From an uncultured Porphyromonadaceae bacterium (lineage in GTDB: Bacteria; Bacteroidota; Bacteroidia; Bacteroidales; Muribaculaceae), in the NCBI GenBank assembly GCA_900540205.1, contig UQER01000004.1:1-64000 (forward strand): a stretch of 64,000 nt of DNA, read 5' to 3'. A program made the translations under genes and the position numbers. This document shows, piece after piece, positions 24,870 to 32,878 of the stretch (position 1 is the stretch's first letter; each line of letters starts with the position of its first letter). The notes beneath the pieces are model-generated. The model was not told the DNA's origin and searched no databases. It saw nothing but the letters and a program-made list of their open reading frames with translations.

Positions 24870-25874
24870 ATGATTGAAAGAATCGTAATTATCGACAGTG
24901 CCGACCCCGCCAGTTTTTATGGGGTCAACAACGCCAACATGCAGTTGATACGCAACCTTTTCCCTAAATTGCGGATGGCTGCCAGAGGCTCGGTGATAAA
25001 AGTGATAGGCGATGAGGCCGAGACAGCCGAGTTCGAGAAAAAAGTCAAGGAGCTTGAAAGCTATTGCGCCAAATTCAACAAGCTCACCGAGGATGTGATT
25101 CTCGACATAATAAAAGGGGAGGCACCGCGCGACGCACACTCCGACGATGTTATTATATATGGTGTGAACGGCAAGCCGATTTCGGCCCGGACGCCCACCC
25201 AGTACAAGCTTGTGCAGACCTTTGCCAAAAATGACCTCACTTTCGCCCTCGGTCCTGCCGGAACAGGCAAAACCTATGTGGCCATCGCGCTTGCGGTGAA
25301 AGCCCTGAAAAACCGCGAGGTGAAGAAAATCATACTGTCGCGTCCGGCTGTGGAGGCAGGCGAGAAGCTCGGATTCCTGCCCGGCGACATGAAGGACAAG
25401 ATAGACCCCTATCTCCAGCCGCTCTATGATGCCCTGGAGGACATGATTCCAGCCGCGAAGCTGAAGGAATACATGGAGACCAAGGTGATACAGATAGCCC
25501 CGCTGGCGTTCATGCGCGGCCGCACGCTCAACGACGCCGTAATTGTGCTCGACGAGGCCCAGAACACCACCACCCATCAGATCAAGATGTTCCTCACGCG
25601 CCTTGGTGTGAACGCCAAGATGGTGATCACGGGCGATGTGACGCAGATTGACCTTCCCCGCTCGGTAAATTCCGGACTGGTGCAGGCGTTGCGCATTCTC
25701 AACGGCATCCAGGGGATAGGCAAGGTGGAGTTCGGCAAGAAGGACATTGTACGCCACCAGCTTGTGCAGCGCATCGTGGAGGCATACCAGGCTTTCGACG
25801 AGAGCGAGGAGCGCCGCCGCAAGGAGGAGGCCGCGGCAGCCGACGCCGCCCCGGATGCGGCCCCCCGGCCATAA
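24870..25874 (+). CDS. phoH: PhoH-family ATPase
   Basis: A cytoplasmic ATPase of 334 residues. Walker A is LGPAGTGKTYVA with Lys134, and the Walker B region reads VIVLDEAQNTTTHQIKMFLTR, typical of PhoH and related to the SF1 helicase core. An N-terminal KH-like part (about 1-90) precedes it. The family's role is still debated, with links to phosphate starvation and RNA metabolism. The start is set at MIERIVII because the TAACTTTG promoter box lies between this ATG and an earlier frame start. It ends in an Ala/Glu-rich tail and is followed after 42 bp by purC. Confidence 0.88.
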   Translation: MIERIVIIDSADPASFYGVNNANMQLIRNLFPKLRMAARGSVIKVIGDEAETAEFEKKVKELESYCAKFNKLTEDVILDIIKGEAPRDAHSDDVIIYGVNGKPISARTPTQYKLVQTFAKNDLTFALGPAGTGKTYVAIALAVKALKNREVKKIILSRPAVEAGEKLGFLPGDMKDKIDPYLQPLYDALEDMIPAAKLKEYMETKVIQIAPLAFMRGRTLNDAVIVLDEAQNTTTHQIKMFLTRLGVNAKMVITGDVTQIDLPRSVNSGLVQALRILNGIQGIGKVEFGKKDIVRHQLVQRIVEAYQAFDESEERRRKEEAAAADAAPDAAPRP

Positions 25875-25916
25875 CAATCAGACAACAAACACAATTTCAC
25901 TCCAATAAAATTCCAC

Positions 25917-26870
25917 ATGGCAACTTTAACAAGAACTGACTTCAATTTTCCCGGACAGACGGGTGTTTATCACGGCAAGGTGCGCGACGTCTATTCGGTC
26001 GACGGCAACAATCTGCTGGTGATGGTGGCTACCGACCGCATTTCGGCATTCGATGTGATTCTCCCCAAAGGCATCCCCTTCAAGGGCCAGGTGCTCAACC
26101 AGATTGCCACCTATTTCCTTGAGGCTACAGCCGACCTGGTTCCCAACTGGCGTCTGGCCACACCCGACCCCATGGTCACAGTGGGCTACCGCTGCGAAGG
26201 TTTCCCCGTAGAGATGATTATCCGCGGATACCTCACCGGCAGTGCATGGCGTGAATATGCCGCAGGCGCACGCGAGCTTTGCGGAGTGAAACTTCCCGAC
26301 GGCATGCGCGAGAACGAGCGTTTCCCCGAACCAATCATCACCCCCACCACCAAGGCTGCCGAGGGTCACGACGAGAACATCTCGCGTGAGGAAATCATCG
26401 CCCAGGGCCTCGTGAGCGAGGAGGATTACAAGCAGATGGAGGAGTACACCCGCGCTTTGTTCGCACGCGGCACAGAGATGGCCCGTGAGAAAGGTCTGAT
26501 TCTTGTGGATACAAAATACGAGTTCGGCAAACGCGACGGCAAGGTGATCCTCATCGACGAGATCCACACCCCCGACTCGAGCCGCTACTTCTATGCCGAG
26601 GGCTATGAGGAGCGCTTTGAGAAAGGGCTGCCCCAGCGGCAGCTCTCCAAGGAGTTCGTGCGCCAGTGGCTCATCGACAACGGCTTCATGGGCAAAGAGG
26701 GCCAGACCGTGCCTGAAATGACCCCTGAATTCTGCAACGAGGTGTCCGAGCGTTACATCGAGCTTTACGAGCATATCACCGGACGCAAATTCGAGAAAGC
26801 ACCCGAAGAGCATCTGGCCGAACGCATCGAAAGCAATGTGCTCTCGTGCCTGAACATGCTCCGCGACTGA
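25917..26870 (+). CDS. purC: phosphoribosylaminoimidazole-succinocarboxamide synthase
   Basis: Catalyses the ATP-dependent joining of CAIR and aspartate to give SAICAR, step 8 of de novo purine synthesis. The 317-residue protein shows the family signatures GKVRDVYSVDGNNLL and ATDRISAFDVILPKGIP near the N-terminus, EMIIRGYLTGSAWREY in the middle and ILIDEIHTPDSSRYFY near residue 215. It is of the longer, eukaryote- and Bacteroidetes-like form rather than the 237-residue E. coli form. It lies 42 bp after phoH and 68 bp before ubiE, so the three may share a transcript. Confidence 0.96.
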   Translation: MATLTRTDFNFPGQTGVYHGKVRDVYSVDGNNLLVMVATDRISAFDVILPKGIPFKGQVLNQIATYFLEATADLVPNWRLATPDPMVTVGYRCEGFPVEMIIRGYLTGSAWREYAAGARELCGVKLPDGMRENERFPEPIITPTTKAAEGHDENISREEIIAQGLVSEEDYKQMEEYTRALFARGTEMAREKGLILVDTKYEFGKRDGKVILIDEIHTPDSSRYFYAEGYEERFEKGLPQRQLSKEFVRQWLIDNGFMGKEGQTVPEMTPEFCNEVSERYIELYEHITGRKFEKAPEEHLAERIESNVLSCLNMLRD

Positions 26871-26938
26871 ACCTCTGACACGTCACGGACAGCACACCGT
26901 TATCACCGCACCAACTCCATTCATCACCCTACCGACGC

Positions 26939-27679
26939 ATGGCTCAATCGCCCGAACAGATAAAACCTTACGACAACACGCGCTCAAAGACGGCGCAGGT
27001 GGAGCAGATGTTCAACTCCATAGCGCCTGCCTATGATTTCATGAACCGTGCCATGACGCTGGGCATCGACCGGCTCTGGCGCCGTAAGGCTGTCGGCATG
27101 GTTGCCGCCACCGGGCCTGTGCACATCCTTGACGTGGCTACCGGTACGGGCGATCTTGCCGTGGAACTGTGCCGGAGGATTCCCGCTGCGTCGGTCACCG
27201 GAGTTGACCTGAGCGAGGAGATGCTTCGCATAGGCCGCGAAAAAATGGAGAAGGAGGGGCTTACGTCCAGGGTGACCCTCCGCAAGGCCGACTGCCTTGA
27301 CCTGCCGTTTCCCGACGGCACGTTCGACGCCGTCACCGTGGCCTACGGCGTGCGCAACTTCGAGCACCTCGACAAAGGGTATGCCGAGATGGCGCGCGTG
27401 CTTAAACCAGGAGGGATGCTGTGCGTGATAGAACTGGCGGTGCCCACGTCCAGAGTGGTGCGTCCGTTCTATAATATGTATACCCGCCACATTATCCCGG
27501 CGGTGGGCCGGATGGTGTCGTCCGACTCGAGGGCGTACACCTATCTTCCGGAATCCATCGCAGCTATGCCACAGGGCCCCAGAATGCTTGCGCTTATGGC
27601 AGGGGCGGGACTGACACGGGCGCGCCTCACACCGCTCACATTCGGTGTGTGCGCCATTTACACGGCAAACAAAGCCTGA
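26939..27679 (+). CDS. ubiE: demethylmenaquinone methyltransferase
   Basis: Transfers a methyl group from SAM to demethylmenaquinone, the last step of menaquinone synthesis. The 246-residue protein has motif I LDVATGTGDLAVELC, motif post-I with SVTGVDLSEEML, and the UbiE signature FDAVTVAYGVRNFEHLDKG. The family motif YDFMNRAMTLGIDRLWR lies near the N-terminus. A role in menaquinone rather than ubiquinone synthesis follows from the phylum. It follows purC on the same strand. The gap downstream holds the short RNA element at 27781 and then an inverted repeat. Confidence 0.94.
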   Translation: MAQSPEQIKPYDNTRSKTAQVEQMFNSIAPAYDFMNRAMTLGIDRLWRRKAVGMVAATGPVHILDVATGTGDLAVELCRRIPAASVTGVDLSEEMLRIGREKMEKEGLTSRVTLRKADCLDLPFPDGTFDAVTVAYGVRNFEHLDKGYAEMARVLKPGGMLCVIELAVPTSRVVRPFYNMYTRHIIPAVGRMVSSDSRAYTYLPESIAAMPQGPRMLALMAGAGLTRARLTPLTFGVCAIYTANKA

Positions 27680-27780
27680 TTGTGCCAAGATTTTCCGAAA
27701 AATGACGATTTTTTCGCAAATAAGTGTTAAATATACACGCTTGCTCTTGCACAGCTCAGAATTAATGGCTTCCTTTGCAT

Positions 27781-27852
27781 GTGTGTTTTTCATAGTATTA
27801 GATTAAGATAAAGGTTTAAAGGAAAAAGGTCGTCGTGATGACGACCTTTTTT
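27781..27852 (+). ncRNA. short structured leader or small RNA, copy B
   Basis: The order of parts is the same as in the element at 11501. A near-consensus -7 box TTCCTTTG (27770-27777, one mismatch) is followed by CAT, then GTTTTTCATAGTATTAGATT, then AAG(A)TAAA, then a perfect 12-bp hairpin. The arms are 27823-27834 and 27840-27851 with a GTGAT loop, closing with a T run. The next gene starts 257 bp away beyond a long inverted repeat, so this copy looks more like a free-standing small RNA, or the terminator of ubiE, than a simple leader. Confidence 0.5.
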
Positions 27853-27944
27853 AATTTTAACAACTCCATTCTGAGGGTTTAACGAATTCACGATAATTTG
27901 GGCCTGAATACGGCTAATCAGACTAATAACCGGTCCTTCCGATT

Positions 27945-28050
27945 GTAGGGTCGCGACCTGTCGCGACTGCAAACACCTGTCTCTGGTTAGGGTAGACTAA
28001 ATGGTTCATTCGTTCAGCTGGGTTGCAGTCGCGACAGGTCGCGACCCTAC
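27945..28050. repeat. perfect 28-bp inverted repeat
   Basis: Arms 27945-27972 and 28023-28050 are exact reverse complements with a 50-nt spacer. Each arm contains two GTCGCGAC blocks, so smaller hairpins can form within an arm. The outer ends read TTGTAGGG and CCCTACGT, as do the ends of the elements near 13206 and 13626, though the cores differ. It lies between ubiE and the alkylation repair gene and contains no credible gene. Confidence 0.85.
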
Positions 28051-28108
28051 GTCTGAACGGGTGATGTCCTTGCGTGATTAATAAATTGTAGTATTTAACC
28101 ATTAACAT

Positions 28109-28903
28109 ATGAAGAAGAATACCGATGTCGCGCCGGTTACGGCTGCCGAGATAACGGACGTCATGCTGGGAATGCGCGATGAGGCGCAGCGTGCCATCCT
28201 GATGCGCTTCTTCAAGACGGGGAAGGGGGAATATGGCGAAGGCGACCAGTTCCTCGGCATCAAAGTGCCGCAGACGCGCATGGTGGTGCGTGCGGCCAAG
28301 CTGAGGATGCCGTTTGCCGAGATCAGGAAGCTTCTTGAATCGGAATGGCATGAAGTGAGGCTGTGCGGATTCCTGCTGCTTGTTGAGGAGATGAAGAACG
28401 CGTTGCCCAAGGGCGGACGTGATTCGGCAGAGCGTGCAGCCCGGCGGCAGGAGATTGTGGATTTCTATCTGAAGCATGCGCACAGAGCCAACAACTGGGA
28501 TCTGGTGGACCTTTCGTGTCCCTACATATTGGGGGCATGGTTGCTTTATCCACTGCCCGACGGCACACTCCCCTCGACTGAGGTTCTTCATCGCCTTGCC
28601 GGCAGCCAGGATTTGTGGGAGCAGCGCATATCGGTGGTGTCGACTCTCGGACTGGTGCGCGGTGGCCGATATGAGGAATCCCTGTCGATGGCAGAGAAAC
28701 TGCTCGGACATTCGCACGACCTGATTCATAAGGCTGTGGGCTGGGTGCTTCGGGAGGTTGGCAAACGCAACGTGGGGCTGCTTCGTGAGTTTCTCGAAAA
28801 GCATGCGGCCACAATGCCGCGCACGTCATTGCGGTATGCCATTGAGCGGATGGACCCGATGGAACGGATGAAATGGATGGATCGCAAGCGACTTTTGCGT
28901 TAA
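28109..28903 (+). CDS. AlkD-like DNA alkylation repair protein
   Basis: Predicted DNA glycosylase-type repair protein of 264 residues with HEAT-like helical repeats. The opening segment FFKTGKGEYGEGDQFLGIKVPQTR matches the AlkD family, and NNWDLVDLSCPYILG around residue 130 holds the Trp-Asp pair expected for the active-site region of the family. Later residues (VGWVLREVGKR) fit the last repeats. AlkD enzymes excise positively charged alkylated bases without flipping them. It stands alone; upstream is an inverted repeat element and downstream is nifJ with its own promoter. Confidence 0.87.
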   Translation: MKKNTDVAPVTAAEITDVMLGMRDEAQRAILMRFFKTGKGEYGEGDQFLGIKVPQTRMVVRAAKLRMPFAEIRKLLESEWHEVRLCGFLLLVEEMKNALPKGGRDSAERAARRQEIVDFYLKHAHRANNWDLVDLSCPYILGAWLLYPLPDGTLPSTEVLHRLAGSQDLWEQRISVVSTLGLVRGGRYEESLSMAEKLLGHSHDLIHKAVGWVLREVGKRNVGLLREFLEKHAATMPRTSLRYAIERMDPMERMKWMDRKRLLR

Positions 28904-28972
28904 ACAAATGCAAGGCGGGGCATCGTGCCTCAAAAATACCTTAATTTTTGTGCTCCGCACGAATATTTGTTG

Positions 28973-28980
28973 TAAATTTG
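28973..28980 (+). promoter_or_regulatory. candidate -7 box for nifJ
   Basis: TAAATTTG, exact consensus. It predicts a start near 28985 and a leader of about 75 nt before the ATG at 29061. Confidence 0.55.
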
Positions 28981-29060
28981 CGTATTAATATGATTGTGTG
29001 CCATGTAGTGCATGTCACGGACTGAAAACACATCAAAAGCTACATAAACAAAAAATCTTT

Positions 29061-32000
29061 ATGAGTAACGAAAAAAAATTCCTTACCTGCGATGGTAACC
29101 AGGCAGCTGCGCATATCTCGTATATGTTCAGCGAAGTGGCAGCCATCTATCCTATCACGCCGTCGTCGACAATGGCTGAATATGTCGACGAGTGGTCGGC
29201 AGCCGGACGCAAAAACATTTTTGGCGAAACCGTGCTCGTTCAGGAAATGCAATCGGAAGGCGGCGCGGCAGGTGCCGTTCACGGCTCCCTTCAGGCCGGT
29301 GCGTTGACAACAACCTACACCGCTTCGCAGGGCTTGCTGCTGATGATTCCAAATATGTACAAAATTGCGGGCGAGCAGCTCCCCTGTGTGTTCCATGTAT
29401 CGGCACGTACGCTCGCTTCGCACGCGCTGAGCATCTTCGGCGACCATCAGGACGTTATGTCGGTGCGTCAGACCGGTTTCGCAATGCTCTGCGAAGGCTC
29501 CGTGCAGGAAGTTATGGACCTTGCAGGTGTGGCTCACCTGTCGGCCATCAAATCGTCGATCCCCTTCGTCAACTTCTTCGACGGCTTCCGCACCTCGCAT
29601 GAGATTCAGAAAATCGAGATGCTCGAGCAGGATCAGCTCGCCCCGCTTCTCGACCGCGAGGCTCTGGCCCGTTTCCGTCAGCGCGGCCTGACACCCCAGG
29701 CTCCCGTTTCGCGCGGCATGGCCGAAAACAGCGACGTTTTCTTCCAGCATCGCGAAGCCTGCAACCCAGCCTATGAGAATGTGGCCGACGTGGTTGAGGA
29801 TTACATGAACAAGATTTCGGAAATCACCGGCCGCAAATACGGTCTGTTCAACTATTATGGTGCCGAGGATGCCGACCGCGTGATCATCGCCATGGGTTCG
29901 GTAACCCAGGCTGCCGAAGAGGCTATCGACGCCCTCATCGCAAAAGGCGAGAAAGTGGGTCTGGTTGCAGTTCACCTCTACCGTCCCTTCTCGGCAAAGC
30001 ACTTCCTCGCAGCAGTGCCCAAGACTGCAAAACGCATCGCTGTGCTCGACCGCACCAAGGAACCCGGCGCCAACGGCGAACCCCTCTTCCTCGATGTCAA
30101 GGAATGCTTCTACGGCAAGGAGAATGCCCCCGTCATTGTGGGCGGACGCTACGGCCTTGCCTCGAAGGACACCACACCCGCGCAGATCATCGGCGTGTTC
30201 GAGAACCTCGCTCTTCCCATGCCCAAGGATCACTTCACCGTAGGCATCGTCGACGATGTTACATTCACATCGCTCCCCCTGCCCGAAGAGGTTGCCCTCG
30301 GCGACAAGTCGACCACCGAGCTGAAGTTCTACGGTCTGGGTGCCGACGGTACTGTGGGTGCCAACAAGAACTCCATCAAGATCATCGGTGAGAACACCAA
30401 CAAATACTGCCAGGCATATTTCGCCTACGACTCGAAGAAGTCGGGCGGTTTCACCTGCTCGCACCTCCGTTTCGGCGATGCCCCCATCCGTTCCACCTAT
30501 CTGGTGAACACCCCTAACTTCGTGGCATGCCACGTGCAGGCTTATCTGCATATGTACGACGTGACACGCGGTCTGCGCGACAACGGCACATTCCTGCTCA
30601 ACACCATCTGGGAGGGCGAGGAACTGGCCAAGAACCTTCCCAACAAGGTTAAGAAGTATTTCGCCGACCACAACATCACCGTATATTACATCAACGCAAC
30701 CAAGATTGCTCAGGAAATCGGTCTTGGCAACCGCACCAACACCATCCTGCAGAGCGCGTTCTTCCGCATCACCGAGGTTATCCCCGTTGACCTGGCCGTT
30801 GAGCAGATGAAGAAATTCATTGTCAAGAGCTACGGCAAGAAGGGTCAGGATGTGGTCGACAAGAACTATGCTGCCGTTGACCGCGGAGGCGAATACCACC
30901 GTCTCGACGTTGACCCCGCATGGTCGAACCTTGAGGTTGACGCAGTGGCTCCCAACGACGATCCTGAGTTCATCAACAAGATTGTACGTCCCATCAACGC
31001 ACAGGACGGCGACCTGCTGAAGGTTTCGGACTTCAAGGATATCGCCGACGGTACCTGGCACAACGGCACCGCCGCTTACGAAAAACGCGGTGTTGCAGCC
31101 TTCGTACCCGAATGGAACGAAGAGAACTGTATCCAGTGCAACAAGTGCGCATATGTCTGCCCTCACGCCGCTATCCGTCCGTTCGTTCTCGACGAGAAGG
31201 AGATGGCAGCAGCTCCGTTCGCAGCAGAAGCCACTATCCCCGCCATCGGCAAGCAGTTCACCGGCATGCGCTTCATCCAGGCTGTCGACGTGCTCGACTG
31301 TCTCGGCTGCGGCAACTGTGTTGACGTATGCCCCGGCAAGAAGGGCGTGAAGGCTCTCGCAATGAAGCCCCTCGAAACCCAGCTCGACGAGCAGAAGGAA
31401 TGGGATTACTGCGTGAAGGATGTAGCCTCGAAGCAGGATCTGGTCGACATCGCCGCCAACGTGAAGAACAGCCAGTTCGCAACCCCGCTGTTTGAATTCT
31501 CAGGCGCATGCTCAGGCTGCGGCGAGACACCCTATGTGAAACTCATCAGCCAGCTCTTCGGCGATCATGAGATGGTGGCTAACGCTACCGGCTGCTCGAG
31601 CATCTACTCCGGCTCAGTGCCCTCAACTCCCTACACCACCAACTTCCGCGGTCACGGTCCGGCATGGGCTAACTCCCTGTTCGAGGACTTCGCTGAATTC
31701 GGTCTGGGCATGACCATCGCCAACGAGAAGATGCAGCTGCGTCTGGAGGCTCTTATGAAAGAGGCTCTGACCTGCGACTGCTGCAGCGCCGAAATCAAGG
31801 CTCAGGCCCAGAAGTGGCTTGACAACCGCGACAGCGCCGTTGCCACCCGTGAGGTGTTCGAAACCATCGTTCCCCTCTGCGAGGCCTGCAGTTGCGACGT
31901 ATGCACCGGCATCGTTGCCCTGAAGAATTTCATCGTGAAACGCAGCCAGTGGATCATCGCCGGCGACGGCGCCGCCTACGACATAGGTTTCGGCGGTCTG

Positions 32001-32627
32001 GATCACGTGCTCGCTTCCGGCAAGAATATCAATGTCCTGGTGCTCGACACCGAGGTTTACTCCAACACCGGCGGTCAGGCTTCGAAAGCCACACCTATCG
32101 GTGCCATCGCCAAGTTTGCCGCTGCCGGCAAGCGTGTGCGTAAAAAGGACCTCGGCCTGATTGCCACCACCTACGGTTACGTTTACGCAGCTCAGGTGGC
32201 CATGGGTGCCGACAACGCTCAGACCCTAAAGGCCATCCGCGAGGCTGAGGCTTACGACGGCCCGTCGATCATCATCGCCTACTCGCCCTGTATCAACCAT
32301 GGTCTGAAGTCGGGTATGGGTCACTCGCAGCAGGAAGAGGCCAACGCCGTTGCATGCGGCTACTGGCACCTGTGGCGCTACAATCCCGCTCTCGAGGCCG
32401 AAGGCAAGAACCCCTTCACACTCGACAGCAAGGAGCCCAACTGGGATGAGTTCGAGAACTTCCTCAAAGGCGAGGTTCGTTACGCTTCCGTAATGAAGCA
32501 GTATCCTGCCGAGGCAGCCGAACTGTTCGCAGCAGCCAAGAGCAACGCCCGCTGGCGCTACAACAACTATGTACGCCTCTCCAAGGAGCCCTGGGGCTAC
32601 GGCGACGGCACTCCCGAAGTGAAATAA
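29061..32627 (+). CDS. nifJ: pyruvate:ferredoxin (flavodoxin) oxidoreductase
   Basis: Oxidatively decarboxylates pyruvate to acetyl-CoA, reducing ferredoxin or flavodoxin, a central step of anaerobic metabolism. The 1188-residue single-chain enzyme has all domains in order: the N-terminal TPP-pyrimidine domain (YPITPSSTMAEYVDEWSA), the gamma-type domain, two 4Fe-4S clusters (CIQCNKCAYVCPH and CLGCGNCVDVCPG), and the C-terminal TPP domain (WIIAGDGAAYDIGFGGLDH, LDTEVYSNTGGQ). The ATG at 29061 is chosen; an in-frame GTG at 28998 would add 21 residues with no family match. A strong hairpin terminator follows. Cytoplasmic. Confidence 0.97.
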   Translation: MSNEKKFLTCDGNQAAAHISYMFSEVAAIYPITPSSTMAEYVDEWSAAGRKNIFGETVLVQEMQSEGGAAGAVHGSLQAGALTTTYTASQGLLLMIPNMYKIAGEQLPCVFHVSARTLASHALSIFGDHQDVMSVRQTGFAMLCEGSVQEVMDLAGVAHLSAIKSSIPFVNFFDGFRTSHEIQKIEMLEQDQLAPLLDREALARFRQRGLTPQAPVSRGMAENSDVFFQHREACNPAYENVADVVEDYMNKISEITGRKYGLFNYYGAEDADRVIIAMGSVTQAAEEAIDALIAKGEKVGLVAVHLYRPFSAKHFLAAVPKTAKRIAVLDRTKEPGANGEPLFLDVKECFYGKENAPVIVGGRYGLASKDTTPAQIIGVFENLALPMPKDHFTVGIVDDVTFTSLPLPEEVALGDKSTTELKFYGLGADGTVGANKNSIKIIGENTNKYCQAYFAYDSKKSGGFTCSHLRFGDAPIRSTYLVNTPNFVACHVQAYLHMYDVTRGLRDNGTFLLNTIWEGEELAKNLPNKVKKYFADHNITVYYINATKIAQEIGLGNRTNTILQSAFFRITEVIPVDLAVEQMKKFIVKSYGKKGQDVVDKNYAAVDRGGEYHRLDVDPAWSNLEVDAVAPNDDPEFINKIVRPINAQDGDLLKVSDFKDIADGTWHNGTAAYEKRGVAAFVPEWNEENCIQCNKCAYVCPHAAIRPFVLDEKEMAAAPFAAEATIPAIGKQFTGMRFIQAVDVLDCLGCGNCVDVCPGKKGVKALAMKPLETQLDEQKEWDYCVKDVASKQDLVDIAANVKNSQFATPLFEFSGACSGCGETPYVKLISQLFGDHEMVANATGCSSIYSGSVPSTPYTTNFRGHGPAWANSLFEDFAEFGLGMTIANEKMQLRLEALMKEALTCDCCSAEIKAQAQKWLDNRDSAVATREVFETIVPLCEACSCDVCTGIVALKNFIVKRSQWIIAGDGAAYDIGFGGLDHVLASGKNINVLVLDTEVYSNTGGQASKATPIGAIAKFAAAGKRVRKKDLGLIATTYGYVYAAQVAMGADNAQTLKAIREAEAYDGPSIIIAYSPCINHGLKSGMGHSQQEEANAVACGYWHLWRYNPALEAEGKNPFTLDSKEPNWDEFENFLKGEVRYASVMKQYPAEAAELFAAAKSNARWRYNNYVRLSKEPWGYGDGTPEVK

Positions 32628-32675
32628 ATCCCTCCGTCGGCAGCGGCCGTAAATCCGTTGCCTGACATTTAATAG

Positions 32676-32720
32676 CAACGCAGCTGCGTCACCCTCAAGA
32701 GTGGCGCAGCTGTTGTTTTT
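32676..32720 (+). terminator. rho-independent terminator of nifJ
   Basis: Inverted arms 32676-32692 and 32701-32715 pair over about 15 bp with a 2-nt bulge and one G-U pair, followed by a GTTTTTG tail, 49 bp after the nifJ stop codon. Confidence 0.75.
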
Positions 32721-32742
32721 GGGCGGGCGCTCCCCACTGTGT

Positions 32743-32762
32743 GGGCGCAATTTATTGCGCCC
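32743..32762. repeat. short palindrome GGGCGCAA / TTGCGCCC
   Basis: Perfect 8-bp arms (32743-32750 and 32755-32762) with a TTTA loop between the two convergent terminators. It has the look of the REP-like palindromes seen at 13.2-13.6 kb and 27.9 kb. It has no T-tail. Confidence 0.45.
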
Positions 32763-32776
32763 CTGCCATGCCAGTC

Positions 32777-32815
32777 AAAAAAAACAGGCGCCGAATCGGG
32801 CTGATCCGGCGCCTG
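32777..32815 (-). terminator. rho-independent terminator of the RCC1/LRR gene
   Basis: Stem CAGGCGCCG (32785-32793) / CGGCGCCTG (32807-32815), 12-13 nt loop, followed on the minus strand by eight T (32784-32777). It lies 64 bp after the stop codon. Confidence 0.85.
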
Positions 32816-32878
32816 TGTGGCTTTGTTTGATGTCGGTCCGAGAATTGCCTTACGCGGTCAATCCGGACGTGTCAGGGC

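Noticed and set aside
29040..31166. 708-codon minus-strand open frame inside nifJ
   Set aside because: It is fully antisense to a conserved metabolic gene with all its motifs in place.
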